Source: Bacillota bacterium
Lineage (GTDB): Bacteria; Bacillota_E; Symbiobacteriia; Symbiobacteriales; Symbiobacteriaceae
Reading direction: 5' to 3'
DNA length: 17,747 nucleotides
NCBI GenBank assembly: GCA_003242675.1
Contig: QGVE01000048.1
Coordinates: 1 to 17,747 of the forward strand
Positions 1 to 6,633 of the stretch are shown piece by piece. The notes under the pieces are model-generated. The model was not told the origin of the DNA. It did not search any database and saw nothing but the letters and a program-made list of their open reading frames with translations. The position numbers and the translations under genes are program-made. Positions within the stretch are counted from its first letter, which is position 1; the number at the start of each line of letters is the position of its first letter.

Positions 1-152
1 CGCGGAACCCCATGGCCTCCCCGGCGCTCTCCATGAACCGGCTGGAGATCCGCACCACCCGGGGCTTCGGCCCCCTCATCTCGCCCCGGAACCGGTCCGA
101 GTTCCTGCAGCTGCTCCGGGAGCGCTGTCCGCAGGCCGAGATCCAGGGGTGA
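1..152 (+). CDS. Bacterial PH-domain protein, C-terminal fragment
   Basis: This is the last 49 codons of a gene that begins outside the window; the stop is TGA at 150-152. The visible tail contains the stretch MNRLEIR, then LISPRNRSEFLQLL, then an R-x-P-x-A/E-I ending. That resembles the end of the small bacterial pleckstrin-homology-like family (PF06713 type), where a 'S.dRieIrY...vlISPkdk..Fi..L..rnP' pattern closes the domain. Such proteins are usually short membrane-anchored or cytosolic proteins of unknown role. The family call rests on this short pattern only, and the N-terminal part, including any membrane segment, cannot be seen. The gene converges on rpoN and shares a bidirectional terminator with it. 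Confidence 0.6.
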   Translation, partial: RNPMASPALSMNRLEIRTTRGFGPLISPRNRSEFLQLLRERCPQAEIQG

Positions 153-223
153 GGCTCAGGGCCGCACGGGTCCGGGCGCCGCTGCCCGGTTTGCCTCGAC
201 AGCCGAAAAGCGGCACAAGCAAC

Positions 224-249
224 AGGGCTGCGTGTGCGCGCAGCCCTTT
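224..249. terminator. Bidirectional Rho-independent terminator between PH-domain gene and rpoN
   Basis: There is a perfect 9-bp stem, AGGGCTGCG (224-232) with CGCAGCCCT (239-247), and a 6-nt loop. A short T run follows on the plus strand (247-249) and a T/G-rich run follows on the minus strand. It lies between two convergent genes, so it probably serves both. The U tracts are weak. Confidence 0.65.
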
Positions 250-258
250 CGCGTGCCG

Positions 259-1620
259 TTATGGCTTTACGTAGCGGCGCCGCTGGCCGGAGTTGGGCAC
301 GCCCATCTCCTCCCGGTACTTGGCGACGGTGCGCCGGGCGATCCGGATCCCCTGGGCCGCGAGCGCCTCCGCCAGGGCCTGGTCCGAGAGCGGCCGGGAC
401 GGATCCTCCTGCCGGATCAGGTCCGCGATCATCCGCTTGACCGCCTCCGCCGCCACTCCCTCCCCGCAGCCCATCTGGACACCGCTGGAGAAGAAGTACT
501 TCAGCTCGAACATGCCCCGGGGCGTCTGCGCCCACTTGCCGCTGGTCGCCCGGCTCACGGTCGACTCGTGCACGCCGACGGCCTGCGCCACGTCCCGCAG
601 GGTCAGGGGCCGCAGGTACCGGGGGCCGCGGTCGAAGAAGTCCCGCTGGAACCGCACGATCGCCTCGGTCACCCGCAGGAGCGTGAGCCGCCGCTGCTCG
701 ATGGACTTGATCAGCCAGAGCGCCGACTGAATCCGCTCCTCCACATAGCGCCGGGTCTGGCCGTCCGCGGTCTCCAGCAGCCGCCGGTAGTGCGGCGAGA
801 CGATGAGCCGCGGCAGCGGCGCCTCGTTCACGATCACCACGTACTCGGAGCCCACCCGCTCCACGAACACGTCGGGCACGACGTAGCGGGGCTGCTCGCC
901 GCCGCCGAAGCGCCTGCCGGGCTTGGGATCCAGGGCGCGGATCGCGTCCGCGGCCGCCTGCACCGCGGCGCAGTCCACGCCCAGCCGCTCGGCGATGCGC
1001 GGGATGCGCCCGGCGGCCAGGTCCTCCAGGTGGTGCCGGATGATCTCGGGCACGAGCGGATCCGGATCCTCCAGGCTCTCCCACTGGAGGAGCAGGCACT
1101 CCTGCAGCGTCCGGGCGCCGACCCCCGGCGGGTCCAGCGACTGGACCACCCGGAGGGCCGCCTCCACCGCGTCCGGGCTTGTGCCCAGCTGCTCGGCCGC
1201 CTCCTCCACGGTCACGGCCAGGTAGCCGTGGTCGTCGAGGCAGCCGATGAGGAAGCGGGCGATGCGCTCCTGCTCCCGGTCCAGCTTGAGGACCCCGAGC
1301 TGGCTGTGCAGGTGCTCGGCCAGGCTGGGCACGACGGGCGGAAGCGGCTCGAACGCGGCCTCCTCGTCCGGCTCGGCCGGCGCGCCGCGCCAGTCCCCGC
1401 GGCCCAGGAAGTCCAGCAGGCGGCCGACTTCGGAGGGCGCGCCCTCCTCCGCCGGCTCCCTGGGCTCCGCCTCCAGGCACGGATTCTCCAGGAGCTCGCC
1501 GGCGATCAGCTCGCTCAGTTCGGCGACCGGCTTCTGCAGGACGGTGATCGCCTGGCGCAGCTCGGGGGTCATCACCAGGCGCTGGGTCTGCTGCATCCGG
1601 AGCTCGAAACCGAGGCGCAT
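259..1620 (-). CDS. rpoN: RNA polymerase sigma-54 factor RpoN
   Basis: This 453-aa protein is the alternative sigma factor that directs RNA polymerase to -24/-12 promoters and needs an AAA+ enhancer-binding activator to melt DNA. The N-terminus (residues 1-50) is the glutamine/leucine-rich activator-interaction region with the family pattern 'L.QTQRLVMTPELRQAI..LQ' and 'LLENPCLE'. A core-binding region and helix-turn-helix follow ('DVAQAVGVHESTVSRA'). The diagnostic RpoN box ARRTVAKYRE sits at residues 428-437, close to the C-terminus. Length is normal for Firmicutes. The ATG start is preceded by a GGGGGGTG ribosome binding site about 6 nt upstream. It lies 38 nt downstream of pstB on the same strand, so pst read-through is possible. 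A consensus sigma-54 promoter just upstream implies that it also controls itself. No enhancer-binding protein gene is present in the window. Confidence 0.97.
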   Translation of the reverse strand: MRLGFELRMQQTQRLVMTPELRQAITVLQKPVAELSELIAGELLENPCLEAEPREPAEEGAPSEVGRLLDFLGRGDWRGAPAEPDEEAAFEPLPPVVPSLAEHLHSQLGVLKLDREQERIARFLIGCLDDHGYLAVTVEEAAEQLGTSPDAVEAALRVVQSLDPPGVGARTLQECLLLQWESLEDPDPLVPEIIRHHLEDLAAGRIPRIAERLGVDCAAVQAAADAIRALDPKPGRRFGGGEQPRYVVPDVFVERVGSEYVVIVNEAPLPRLIVSPHYRRLLETADGQTRRYVEERIQSALWLIKSIEQRRLTLLRVTEAIVRFQRDFFDRGPRYLRPLTLRDVAQAVGVHESTVSRATSGKWAQTPRGMFELKYFFSSGVQMGCGEGVAAEAVKRMIADLIRQEDPSRPLSDQALAEALAAQGIRIARRTVAKYREEMGVPNSGQRRRYVKP

Positions 1621-1658
1621 GGCCTACACCCCCCGGCAGCAGGCTGCTCTCGCCCACA

Positions 1659-2462
1659 CTATTCGCCGCCCGCGCCCCGGTTTCCTTTGCAAGACTCGTG
1701 CCAATCCCTGTGTCCCAGGAAGTGCCGGGTCTCCGGCTGCCGCGGCCGCTCCAGCACCTCGACCGCCGGTCCCTCCTCCACCAGCCGCCCGTCTTGAAAG
1801 AACGCGACCCGGTCCGCCACCCGGCGGGCCTGCTCCAGCGAGTGCGTGACCAGCACGATGGCCATCGAACGCTTGAGCTCGGCGATCAGCCGCTCGATCG
1901 CCTCCGTAGCCGCCGGATCCAGGGCCGAGCAGGGCTCGTCCAGCAGCAGCACCTCGGGCTCCAGGGCCAGGGCGCGGGCCAGGCACAGCCGCTGCTGCTG
2001 CCCGCCGGAGAGCCGGCCGGCGTGCTCGTGGAGCCTGTCCCTGACCTCGTCCCAGAGCGCCGCCCGCTGCAGGGCCTGGCGGACAATCCGCTCCAGCTCC
2101 CGGCCCCGCACGCCCGCGAGCGCCGGCCCGAAGGCCACGTTTGCGAAGATCGACATCGGAAACGGGTTCGGCCGCTGAAACACCATCCCGATCCGGCGCC
2201 TGAGCTCCTCGGGCGCGATCCGGTCGATGGGGCGGCCGTCCAGCAGGATCCGCCCCTCCACCCGCACTCCGTGGCGCAGGTCGTGCAGCCGGTTGAGGGC
2301 CCGCAGGAAGGTCGACTTGCCGCACCCGGACGGGCCGATCAGGGCCGTCACGCACCGGTCGGGCACATCGAGGCTGACCCCCTTCAAGGCCTCCCGCCCA
2401 CCGTAGTAGACCCGGAGGTTCCGCGCGGCCAGCTTGGCCGCCGCGCTCCCGACTCGCCTCAT
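1659..2462 (-). CDS. pstB: Phosphate ABC transporter ATPase PstB
   Basis: This 267-aa protein is the cytoplasmic ATPase that powers PstSCA phosphate import. Walker A GPSGCGKST is at residues 43-51. The PstB hallmark 'FQRPNPFPMSIFANVAFG' is near 95-112. The ABC signature LSGGQQQR begins at 151, Walker B VLLLDEP at 171, and 'SALDP' follows. The start is ATG at 2462, which overlaps the pstA stop as ATGA, so translation is probably coupled. The last residues after 'RHFLGHRDW' (an ending with ESCKGNRGAGGE) do not look like the usual PstB C-terminus. That stretch also encodes the sigma-54 promoter for rpoN on the same strand. It is the last pst gene, and no terminator separates it from rpoN. Confidence 0.95.
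   Translation of the reverse strand: MRRVGSAAAKLAARNLRVYYGGREALKGVSLDVPDRCVTALIGPSGCGKSTFLRALNRLHDLRHGVRVEGRILLDGRPIDRIAPEELRRRIGMVFQRPNPFPMSIFANVAFGPALAGVRGRELERIVRQALQRAALWDEVRDRLHEHAGRLSGGQQQRLCLARALALEPEVLLLDEPCSALDPAATEAIERLIAELKRSMAIVLVTHSLEQARRVADRVAFFQDGRLVEEGPAVEVLERPRQPETRHFLGHRDWHESCKGNRGAGGE
1688..1704 (-). promoter_or_regulatory. Consensus sigma-54 (-24/-12) promoter in front of rpoN
   Basis: On the minus strand the sequence reads TTGGCACG-N4-TTGCA. This matches the published sigma-54 consensus YTGGCACG-N4-TTGCW at every fixed position, and the invariant GG (1702-1701) and GC (1690-1689) are separated by exactly 10 nt. The predicted start of transcription is near 1677, about 57 nt upstream of the rpoN ATG. 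The element lies inside the last codons of pstB. The sequence match is direct; autoregulation of rpoN is inferred. Confidence 0.8.
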
Positions 2463-3256
2463 TCCGCCCGCCTCCCGCCCATGAGCAGCTGCGCCAGGGC
2501 ATTCACCAGCATCACCCCGCAGATCAGGGCCAGCGCGGTGGCGTGGGCCCGGCCGTCCGACAGCCCCTCCCCCGCCAGCAGGTAGAGGTGCACGGCCATC
2601 GGCCGGCCCGGGTCCAGCGGCGACCGGGGCAGGGCGAGGTCCGTCCCTGCGGTCAGGAGCACCGCGGCGGTCTCGCCGGTGGCCCGCCCCAGGGCCAGGA
2701 GGGCCCCGGTGAGGATCCCCGGCGCCGCCTGCGGCAGGACGATCCGGCGGATGGCGTCCCAGCGGGTCGCCCCCAGCGCTGCGGCGCCTTCCCGCAGCTC
2801 CCGCGGGACCGCCGCCACAGCCGCCTCGCTGGTGCGGATGATGGTCGGCAGCAGCATGAGGGCCAGCGTCGCGCTGCCGGCGGCCAGCGAGGGGCCCCAC
2901 CCCAGCCGCACCACGAAGACGGAGAAGCCGAAGAGGCCGAACAGGACGGAGGGGACCCCCGCCAGGGTCTCGGTGAGGCTGCGGAGGAACCCCAGCAGCC
3001 GGCCCGGGGCCGCGTACTCCTGCAGGTAAAGCGCCGTCCCCACGCCCAGCGGCAGGGCGAGCGCCAGGGCGCCGGCGGCCAGCCACCCGGTGGAGACGAC
3101 CGCCGGGAGGATGCCGCCCTCCCGGCCCGCCGCGGCCGGCAGCGTGAACAGGAACTGCAGGGTGAGGGTCCGGGCCCCGCCCGCCGCCAGCGCGGCGACC
3201 AGCCCGGCCATGACGCCGGTCACGGCCAGGGCCAGCGCGGTGAGGAGCGCCCTCAC
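2459..3256 (-). CDS. pstA: Phosphate ABC transporter permease PstA
   Basis: This 265-aa inner-membrane permease forms the phosphate channel with PstC. About six hydrophobic segments are visible. Family motifs include 'GILPAVVSTGWLAAGALALALPLGVGTALYL' after the first loop, 'AGVPSVLFGLFG', the EAA-type loop 'REGAAALGATRWDAIRRIVLPQAAPGI', and the PstA-typical 'GRATGETAAVLLTAG' and 'MAVHLYLLA'. The start is taken as the GTG at 3256, which overlaps the pstC stop as GTGA; the next residues (RALLTALALAV) are the first membrane helix. A much longer open frame continues upstream, but it is antisense-like low-complexity sequence overlapping pstC and is not used. The gene is flanked by pstC and pstB with overlaps on both sides, so one polycistronic message is expected. 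Confidence 0.94.
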   Translation of the reverse strand: MRALLTALALAVTGVMAGLVAALAAGGARTLTLQFLFTLPAAAGREGGILPAVVSTGWLAAGALALALPLGVGTALYLQEYAAPGRLLGFLRSLTETLAGVPSVLFGLFGFSVFVVRLGWGPSLAAGSATLALMLLPTIIRTSEAAVAAVPRELREGAAALGATRWDAIRRIVLPQAAPGILTGALLALGRATGETAAVLLTAGTDLALPRSPLDPGRPMAVHLYLLAGEGLSDGRAHATALALICGVMLVNALAQLLMGGRRAE

Positions 3257-4086
3257 GGCCCGGCCCCCCCTCCGGCGGCCCGGCGGGCCGCCTGCGTGAC
3301 GACCAGGTTGATGAGGAGGAGCAGGGCGCCGCTGGCGAAGAGCGCCTCCCGGTGCAGGCCGGTCGCGTAGGCCATCTCCAGGGCGATGTTGGCCGTGAGC
3401 GCGCGGGCGGGGTCCAGCGGCGACCGCGGCAGCACGGCCGCGTTGCCCAGCACCATCAGCACGGCCATCGTCTCCCCCAGCGCCCGGCCCAAGGCCAGCG
3501 CGACCGCGGCGGTGATCCCCCTGCGCGCCGCGGGCAGGAGCAGCCGCCAGGCCACCTGGCCGGGGCTGGCGCCCAGGGCGTACGCCCCCTCCCGGAGGGC
3601 CGGATCCACCGCACAGAGCGCGTCCTCGCTGACCGCCGCGATCGTCGGGAGCACCATGAGCGCCAGCACCAGCCAGCCGGCCAGCAGGCTGAGGCCCATC
3701 CCGCCGAGCGTCCGGCTGATCCCGGGCACGATCAGGTTCAGCCCGAGGAAGCCGTAGACGACGCTGGGCACCGCCGCCATCCCCTGGAGCGCGGGCCGCA
3801 CCGCGGCCGCCAGGCCGGGCGTCGCCACCTCGCTGAGGAAGAGGCCCACGCCGACGCCCACCGGCACGGCGATGGCAAGGCTCCCCAGCGTGACCAGGGC
3901 GGATCCCGCCAGAAGCGGCAGGACGCCGAACCGCCCCTCCTCCGGGCTCCAGACGGGGCCGAACAGGTGCGGCAGCGCGCGCCACCCCTCGGCGGCGACC
4001 GCGAGCGCGATCAGGAGGACGCCGGCCGACCCGACGGCCGCCATCAGGCCGAGCACCGCGCGCACAAGGCGGTCCCGCACCTCCAT
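3253..4086 (-). CDS. pstC: Phosphate ABC transporter permease PstC
   Basis: This 277-aa membrane permease is the partner of PstA. The N-terminal helix is followed by the loop 'FGPVWSPEEGRFGVLPLLAGSALVTLGSLAIAVPVGVGVGLFLSE', a strong PstC marker. Later motifs are 'AAVPSVVYGFLGL', the EAA-type loop 'REGAYALGASPGQVAWRLLLPAARRGI', 'GRALGETMAVLMVLGN', and 'LPRSPLDPARALTANIALEM'. The start is ATG 4086 because AGGAGGAA lies 8-9 nt upstream; an in-frame start 15 codons earlier has no comparable ribosome binding site. The gene begins 54 nt after the pstS stop and overlaps pstA at its 3' end. Length and architecture are normal. Confidence 0.94.
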   Translation of the reverse strand: MEVRDRLVRAVLGLMAAVGSAGVLLIALAVAAEGWRALPHLFGPVWSPEEGRFGVLPLLAGSALVTLGSLAIAVPVGVGVGLFLSEVATPGLAAAVRPALQGMAAVPSVVYGFLGLNLIVPGISRTLGGMGLSLLAGWLVLALMVLPTIAAVSEDALCAVDPALREGAYALGASPGQVAWRLLLPAARRGITAAVALALGRALGETMAVLMVLGNAAVLPRSPLDPARALTANIALEMAYATGLHREALFASGALLLLINLVVTQAARRAAGGGAGP

Positions 4087-4140
4087 CCCCCCATTCCTCC
4101 TGAGGCGATGGATATGCGGGACCGCCGCCAATGAGACAGG

Positions 4141-4920
4141 CTAGCGGACCGGCAGCATGCCCTCCCCGGCGACCCGCTCCTGCCCGGCCGGGCTCAGGGC
4201 GTACGCCAGGAAGGCCCGGGCCTCCCCCGCCGGGGGGCCGAGCGTCACCAGGCTGAGCGGGCGCACGAGCGGGTAGCCGGGCTCGCCGGGCAGGTGCCCG
4301 TCGATCCGGAGCAGCTTCACCCCGCCGGCCCGCGCGACGCTGAGGCTCAGGTACCCCACGGCCGCCGGGTCATTCCGCACGGCCTGCCGGATGGCGCCGT
4401 TCGTGTTCTGCACCGCGGCGAGCGGGTGAATCGGGCCCACCAGGTCGCGGAAGGCCTGCCGCGAGCCCGAGCCCGCCTCGCGGCTGATGAGGTGCACCCG
4501 GCCCGCCGGGCCGCCCAGCTCGGCCCAGTCCCGGATCTCGCCGGCGAAGAGGCGGCGCAGTTCCGCAAGCGTGAGCCCCTCCACCGGGTTGGAAGGGTGA
4601 ACGGCGATCGCCAGCACGTCCCAGGCGATGACGTAAGCCTGGAACCCCTCCCGGGCCTCCTCCGGGGTCAGCGGCCGCGAGACGGCGGCCAGATCGGCCA
4701 CCCCGCTGCGCAGGGCCTGCAGCCCCGCCGTGGAGCCCACGCCCTGCGTGGAGACGCGCGCGCCGCCCGCGGCCCGGTACCCCTCCGCCAGCACCTCGAC
4801 CAGGGGCTGCAGGGAGGTGGAGCCGGCGACCCGCAGGCCGACGCTGGTCTGCGCGCAGCCGGCCAGCAGGGCCGCGAGCAGGGTCCATCGAACTACCGAG
4901 TACCGGACACGTGCGCGCAT
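4141..4920 (-). CDS. pstS: Phosphate-binding lipoprotein PstS
   Basis: This 259-aa extracytoplasmic solute-binding protein captures inorganic phosphate and delivers it to PstCA. A basic n-region and hydrophobic core end in the lipobox LLAGC, with the lipid-modified cysteine at residue 22, so the protein is expected to be membrane-tethered. Binding motifs of the family are visible: 'VAGSTSLQPLVEVLAEGY' near the mature N-terminus, 'STQGVGSTAGLQALRSG', 'REAGSGSRQAF', and 'VQNTNGAIRQAV...AVGYLS'. ATG 4920 is chosen because AGGAGG sits 7 nt upstream and the signal peptide begins there; longer frames upstream cover the leader hairpins and are rejected. It is the first gene of the pst operon, preceded by a 170-nt leader that contains a promoter and an early terminator. 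Confidence 0.94.
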   Translation of the reverse strand: MRARVRYSVVRWTLLAALLAGCAQTSVGLRVAGSTSLQPLVEVLAEGYRAAGGARVSTQGVGSTAGLQALRSGVADLAAVSRPLTPEEAREGFQAYVIAWDVLAIAVHPSNPVEGLTLAELRRLFAGEIRDWAELGGPAGRVHLISREAGSGSRQAFRDLVGPIHPLAAVQNTNGAIRQAVRNDPAAVGYLSLSVARAGGVKLLRIDGHLPGEPGYPLVRPLSLVTLGPPAGEARAFLAYALSPAGQERVAGEGMLPVR

Positions 4921-4987
4921 CGGGCGCCTCCTGTTCCGCCATTCGCTGTGCAGCCTTTCCGGGTCTAGCCTTTCCCAAAGGGCCCCT

Positions 4988-5029
4988 CGCCGTGCACGGG
5001 AGTCCGGATCGCCCGGCGCCTGCACGGCG
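4988..5029 (-). other. Inverted repeat in the pst leader
   Basis: The nine-base arms CGCCGTGCA (4988-4996) and TGCACGGCG (5021-5029) are perfect reverse complements with a 24-nt spacer. The repeat lies between the early leader terminator and the pstS ribosome binding site. It could fold in the mRNA or act as a protein-binding site, and neither role can be distinguished from sequence. Confidence 0.4.
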
Positions 5030-5055
5030 CACGGCCTCGCTGGCCGCGCCCGGGC

Positions 5056-5081
5056 AAACAAAAAACGCCGCTTCCGCGGCG
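5056..5081 (-). terminator. Rho-independent terminator at the very start of the pst leader
   Basis: On the minus strand, a 6-bp GC stem (CGCCGC loop GGAA GCGGCG, 5081-5066) is followed at once by TTTTTGTTTG (5065-5056), the classic terminator layout. It begins only about 10 nt after the predicted transcription start of the pst promoter and lies 135 nt upstream of pstS. There is no gene on the minus strand that it could terminate, so an attenuation role is the natural guess. Confidence 0.6.
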
Positions 5082-5096
5082 CCGCACGTTGCGTAT

Positions 5097-5125
5097 ATTG
5101 TACCAACACATTCCTGGGCCAGCAA
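5097..5125 (-). promoter_or_regulatory. Putative sigma-A promoter for the pst operon
   Basis: On the minus strand TTGCTG (-35, 5125-5120), a 17-nt spacer and TACAAT (-10, 5102-5097) form a good housekeeping-type promoter. The predicted start is about 5090. It is arranged back-to-back with a plus-strand TATAAT (5152-5157), so the two promoters diverge from a shared region of about 60 bp. Confidence 0.55.
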
Positions 5126-5128
5126 GGC

Positions 5129-5157
5129 TGGTTTCGCGCCGCTGCTGTGGCTATAAT
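5129..5157 (+). promoter_or_regulatory. Putative promoter for the 5199 small protein gene
   Basis: A perfect -10 hexamer TATAAT lies at 5152-5157, and only a poor -35 (TGGTTT at 5129-5134) lies at 17-nt spacing. The predicted start is near 5164, leaving a 5' untranslated region of about 35 nt before the GTG start. Confidence 0.4.
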
Positions 5158-5198
5158 GACATCCTAAATGACCGGTGGTGCGCAAAGGAGGGAGACGG

Positions 5199-5525
5199 GT
5201 GCTGGAGGGAAAGGAAGCGCTGCTCAACGCCTGCCGCAGGCGCAACATGCGCGTCTGTGAGACCCCCATCAACCTGCTGGAGAGCGACGTGCAGGCCGAG
5301 GGCAACCTCGACGGGATGGAGGTAACCCTCATGCTCAACGTCATCAGCGGGATGCCCGGCGAGAGCCAGGGAACCCTCACCTTCCGGGGAAACCTGAGCA
5401 GCCTGCTGGCCGTCCTCGCCCGCGTCTGGCCGGTGCCGCCGGAACACGACGAGGCCTTTTCGCCCGGACGGCAGAGCTGGCCCGCCCCACCGCGGAAGGT
5501 CAGCAAGGACACCCCGCCCCGGTAG
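5199..5525 (+). CDS. Small hypothetical protein, 108 aa
   Basis: I do not recognise a family. The start is GTG 5199, preceded by AAAGGAGGG about 6 nt upstream; an in-frame GTG eight codons earlier (5175) would overlap that ribosome binding site region and is less likely. The first 70 residues look folded: a basic N-terminal helix (ACRRRNMRV), two cysteines, then alternating hydrophobic stretches (MEVTLMLNVISGM, GTLTFRGNLSSLLAVLARVW). The last 35 residues are rich in proline, serine and lysine and are probably disordered. There is no signal peptide or membrane segment. The gene has its own perfect -10 element and its own terminator and stands alone between two minus-strand units, so it is probably a monocistronic, cytoplasmic protein. 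Its codon use matches its neighbours. Confidence 0.75.
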   Translation: MLEGKEALLNACRRRNMRVCETPINLLESDVQAEGNLDGMEVTLMLNVISGMPGESQGTLTFRGNLSSLLAVLARVWPVPPEHDEAFSPGRQSWPAPPRKVSKDTPPR

Positions 5526-5529
5526 AAAA

Positions 5530-5570
5530 CCCCCACGCGACGGCTGCGCCTGCGTGGGGGCTCTTTCTTT
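5530..5570. terminator. Bidirectional terminator between the small ORF and the P-loop/Asp23 gene
   Basis: A perfect 9-bp stem, CCCCCACGC (5530-5538) with GCGTGGGGG (5552-5560), is followed on the plus strand by CTCTTTCTTT. On the minus strand it is followed by GTTTTC. The two convergent genes on either side probably share it. Confidence 0.85.
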
Positions 5571-5572
5571 GC

Positions 5573-6391
5573 CTAGTCGACCAGCAGCCGCCTGGCCTCC
5601 AGGTTGACCTCCAGGACGTTGAGGTCGGTCATGTGGGCGATCTGCTGGGCCACCGCCTCCTGCGCCTGCCGCAACACGTCGAAGATGTGATACCCGTAGC
5701 GCAGGAGCACCTCCATGTCCACCAGCACGCCTTCCCGGCGGCTCTCCACCACCACCCGGCCGACCCGCCCGATCCCCGGGACCATCTCCGCCGCCCGGGT
5801 GGCGATGGCCGCGATCACCGTGTCGGCGATGAAGAACCGGCCCAGGCTGGAGAAGGTCGGGCGCACCACCGACTTCTCCACGGTCACCGGGCCCAATCCG
5901 TGGTCCCGCTTGAAGAAGAACCGCAGCGGGTCGACCATGTAGCCCGAGAAGGTCTTCTTCACCTCGAACGTCGGGGCGGGGATGACGTGCTTGCCCTCGT
6001 GGTAGCGCTTGCGCTGCGCCAGGCGGATCTGCGCCGGCGTGGCGATCTCCTCGATGCGGATCGTGCGGTCGGGGTGCGGCAGGTCCAGCGCGTCGCAGAT
6101 GCGCTCGACCATCTCGTCGGACGTGCCGAGGACCAGCACCCGCTTGGGCTTCAGCGACCAGAGGACGGAGCGGACCTCCGCCCGGTGGTCCTCGTCGAGG
6201 AAGATGGCCCGCCGCACGGCCGCCATCTTGTTCTCCTCGCGCTTGGCGCTGGTGCCGGCGCGGATCCTGCCCTCCGTGTCGATGAGCAGGCCGTCGTCGA
6301 CGATGAGCTCGCACTCGTTCTGATGGGCCACGATCTGGGCGCGGTGGCTCTTGCCGCTGCCCGCCGGCCCGACCAGAGCGACCACCTCCAC
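5573..6391 (-). CDS. P-loop nucleotide-binding domain fused to an Asp23/Gls24 domain
   Basis: This is a 272-aa two-domain protein. The N-terminal half begins almost at once with Walker A GPAGSGKS (residues 8-15). It continues with acidic segments (LIVDDGLLID, AIFLDEDHRAE) and 'KRVLVLGTSDEMVERI', typical of a small P-loop fold. The C-terminal ~100 residues, from 'VEKSVVRPTFSSLGRFFIADTVIAAIATRAAEMVPGIG' to the end, match the Asp23/Gls24 alkaline-shock family. Asp23 proteins are usually stand-alone and envelope-associated, so this fusion suggests an ATP- or GTP-dependent member. No membrane segment or signal peptide is seen. The start is GTG 6391, with GGAGG 8 nt upstream; a GTG three codons earlier lies within the ribosome binding site. 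It is transcribed alone. The biochemical role is unknown. Confidence 0.85.
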   Translation of the reverse strand: MEVVALVGPAGSGKSHRAQIVAHQNECELIVDDGLLIDTEGRIRAGTSAKREENKMAAVRRAIFLDEDHRAEVRSVLWSLKPKRVLVLGTSDEMVERICDALDLPHPDRTIRIEEIATPAQIRLAQRKRYHEGKHVIPAPTFEVKKTFSGYMVDPLRFFFKRDHGLGPVTVEKSVVRPTFSSLGRFFIADTVIAAIATRAAEMVPGIGRVGRVVVESRREGVLVDMEVLLRYGYHIFDVLRQAQEAVAQQIAHMTDLNVLEVNLEARRLLVD

Positions 6392-6592
6392 CCAGACCAC
6401 CTCCGTACCCCTACCATATCAGAGTCGATCCGTTCCGCCCAGTCTAGTCACCGGTGAGCCGCAGGAGCCCCTACCGCCGTCCCAAGAACCGGGCCGGGTC
6501 CGGCCAGCGCCCGGATGGCGCCGGGCCAGCTCCAAAAGCCCTTCTCTTTTTTCGACGATTGGAAGCTCCATCCTGTTCAATCGCCCGGGCAG

Positions 6593-6609
6593 GGCCCGGG
6601 TCCCGGGCC
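6593..6609. repeat. Perfect GC palindrome
   Basis: GGCCCGGG and CCCGGGCC are perfect reverse complements separated by a single T. No U tract follows, so it is not a terminator. It could be a protein-binding site or a chance product of high GC content. Confidence 0.35.
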
Positions 6610-6617
6610 GGCAGGAG

Positions 6618-6633
6618 TGTGACGGGCCTCACG
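6618..6633. promoter_or_regulatory. CRP-family-like operator
   Basis: TGTGA-CGGGCC-TCACG contains the inverted repeat GTGA-N6-TCAC, which is the core of the Crp-family consensus TGTGA-N6-TCACA. It lies about 50 bp upstream of a possible -10 (TACTAT, 6669-6674). No Crp-family gene is in the window, so function is only suggested. Confidence 0.3.

Noticed and set aside
232..1797. A 521-codon open frame on the plus strand
   Set aside because: It is antisense to rpoN and the end of pstB, with biased, repetitive composition and no recognisable motif.
4921..5109. N-terminal extension of pstS
   Set aside because: The extension lacks a ribosome binding site, covers the leader hairpins and would bury the lipoprotein signal peptide.
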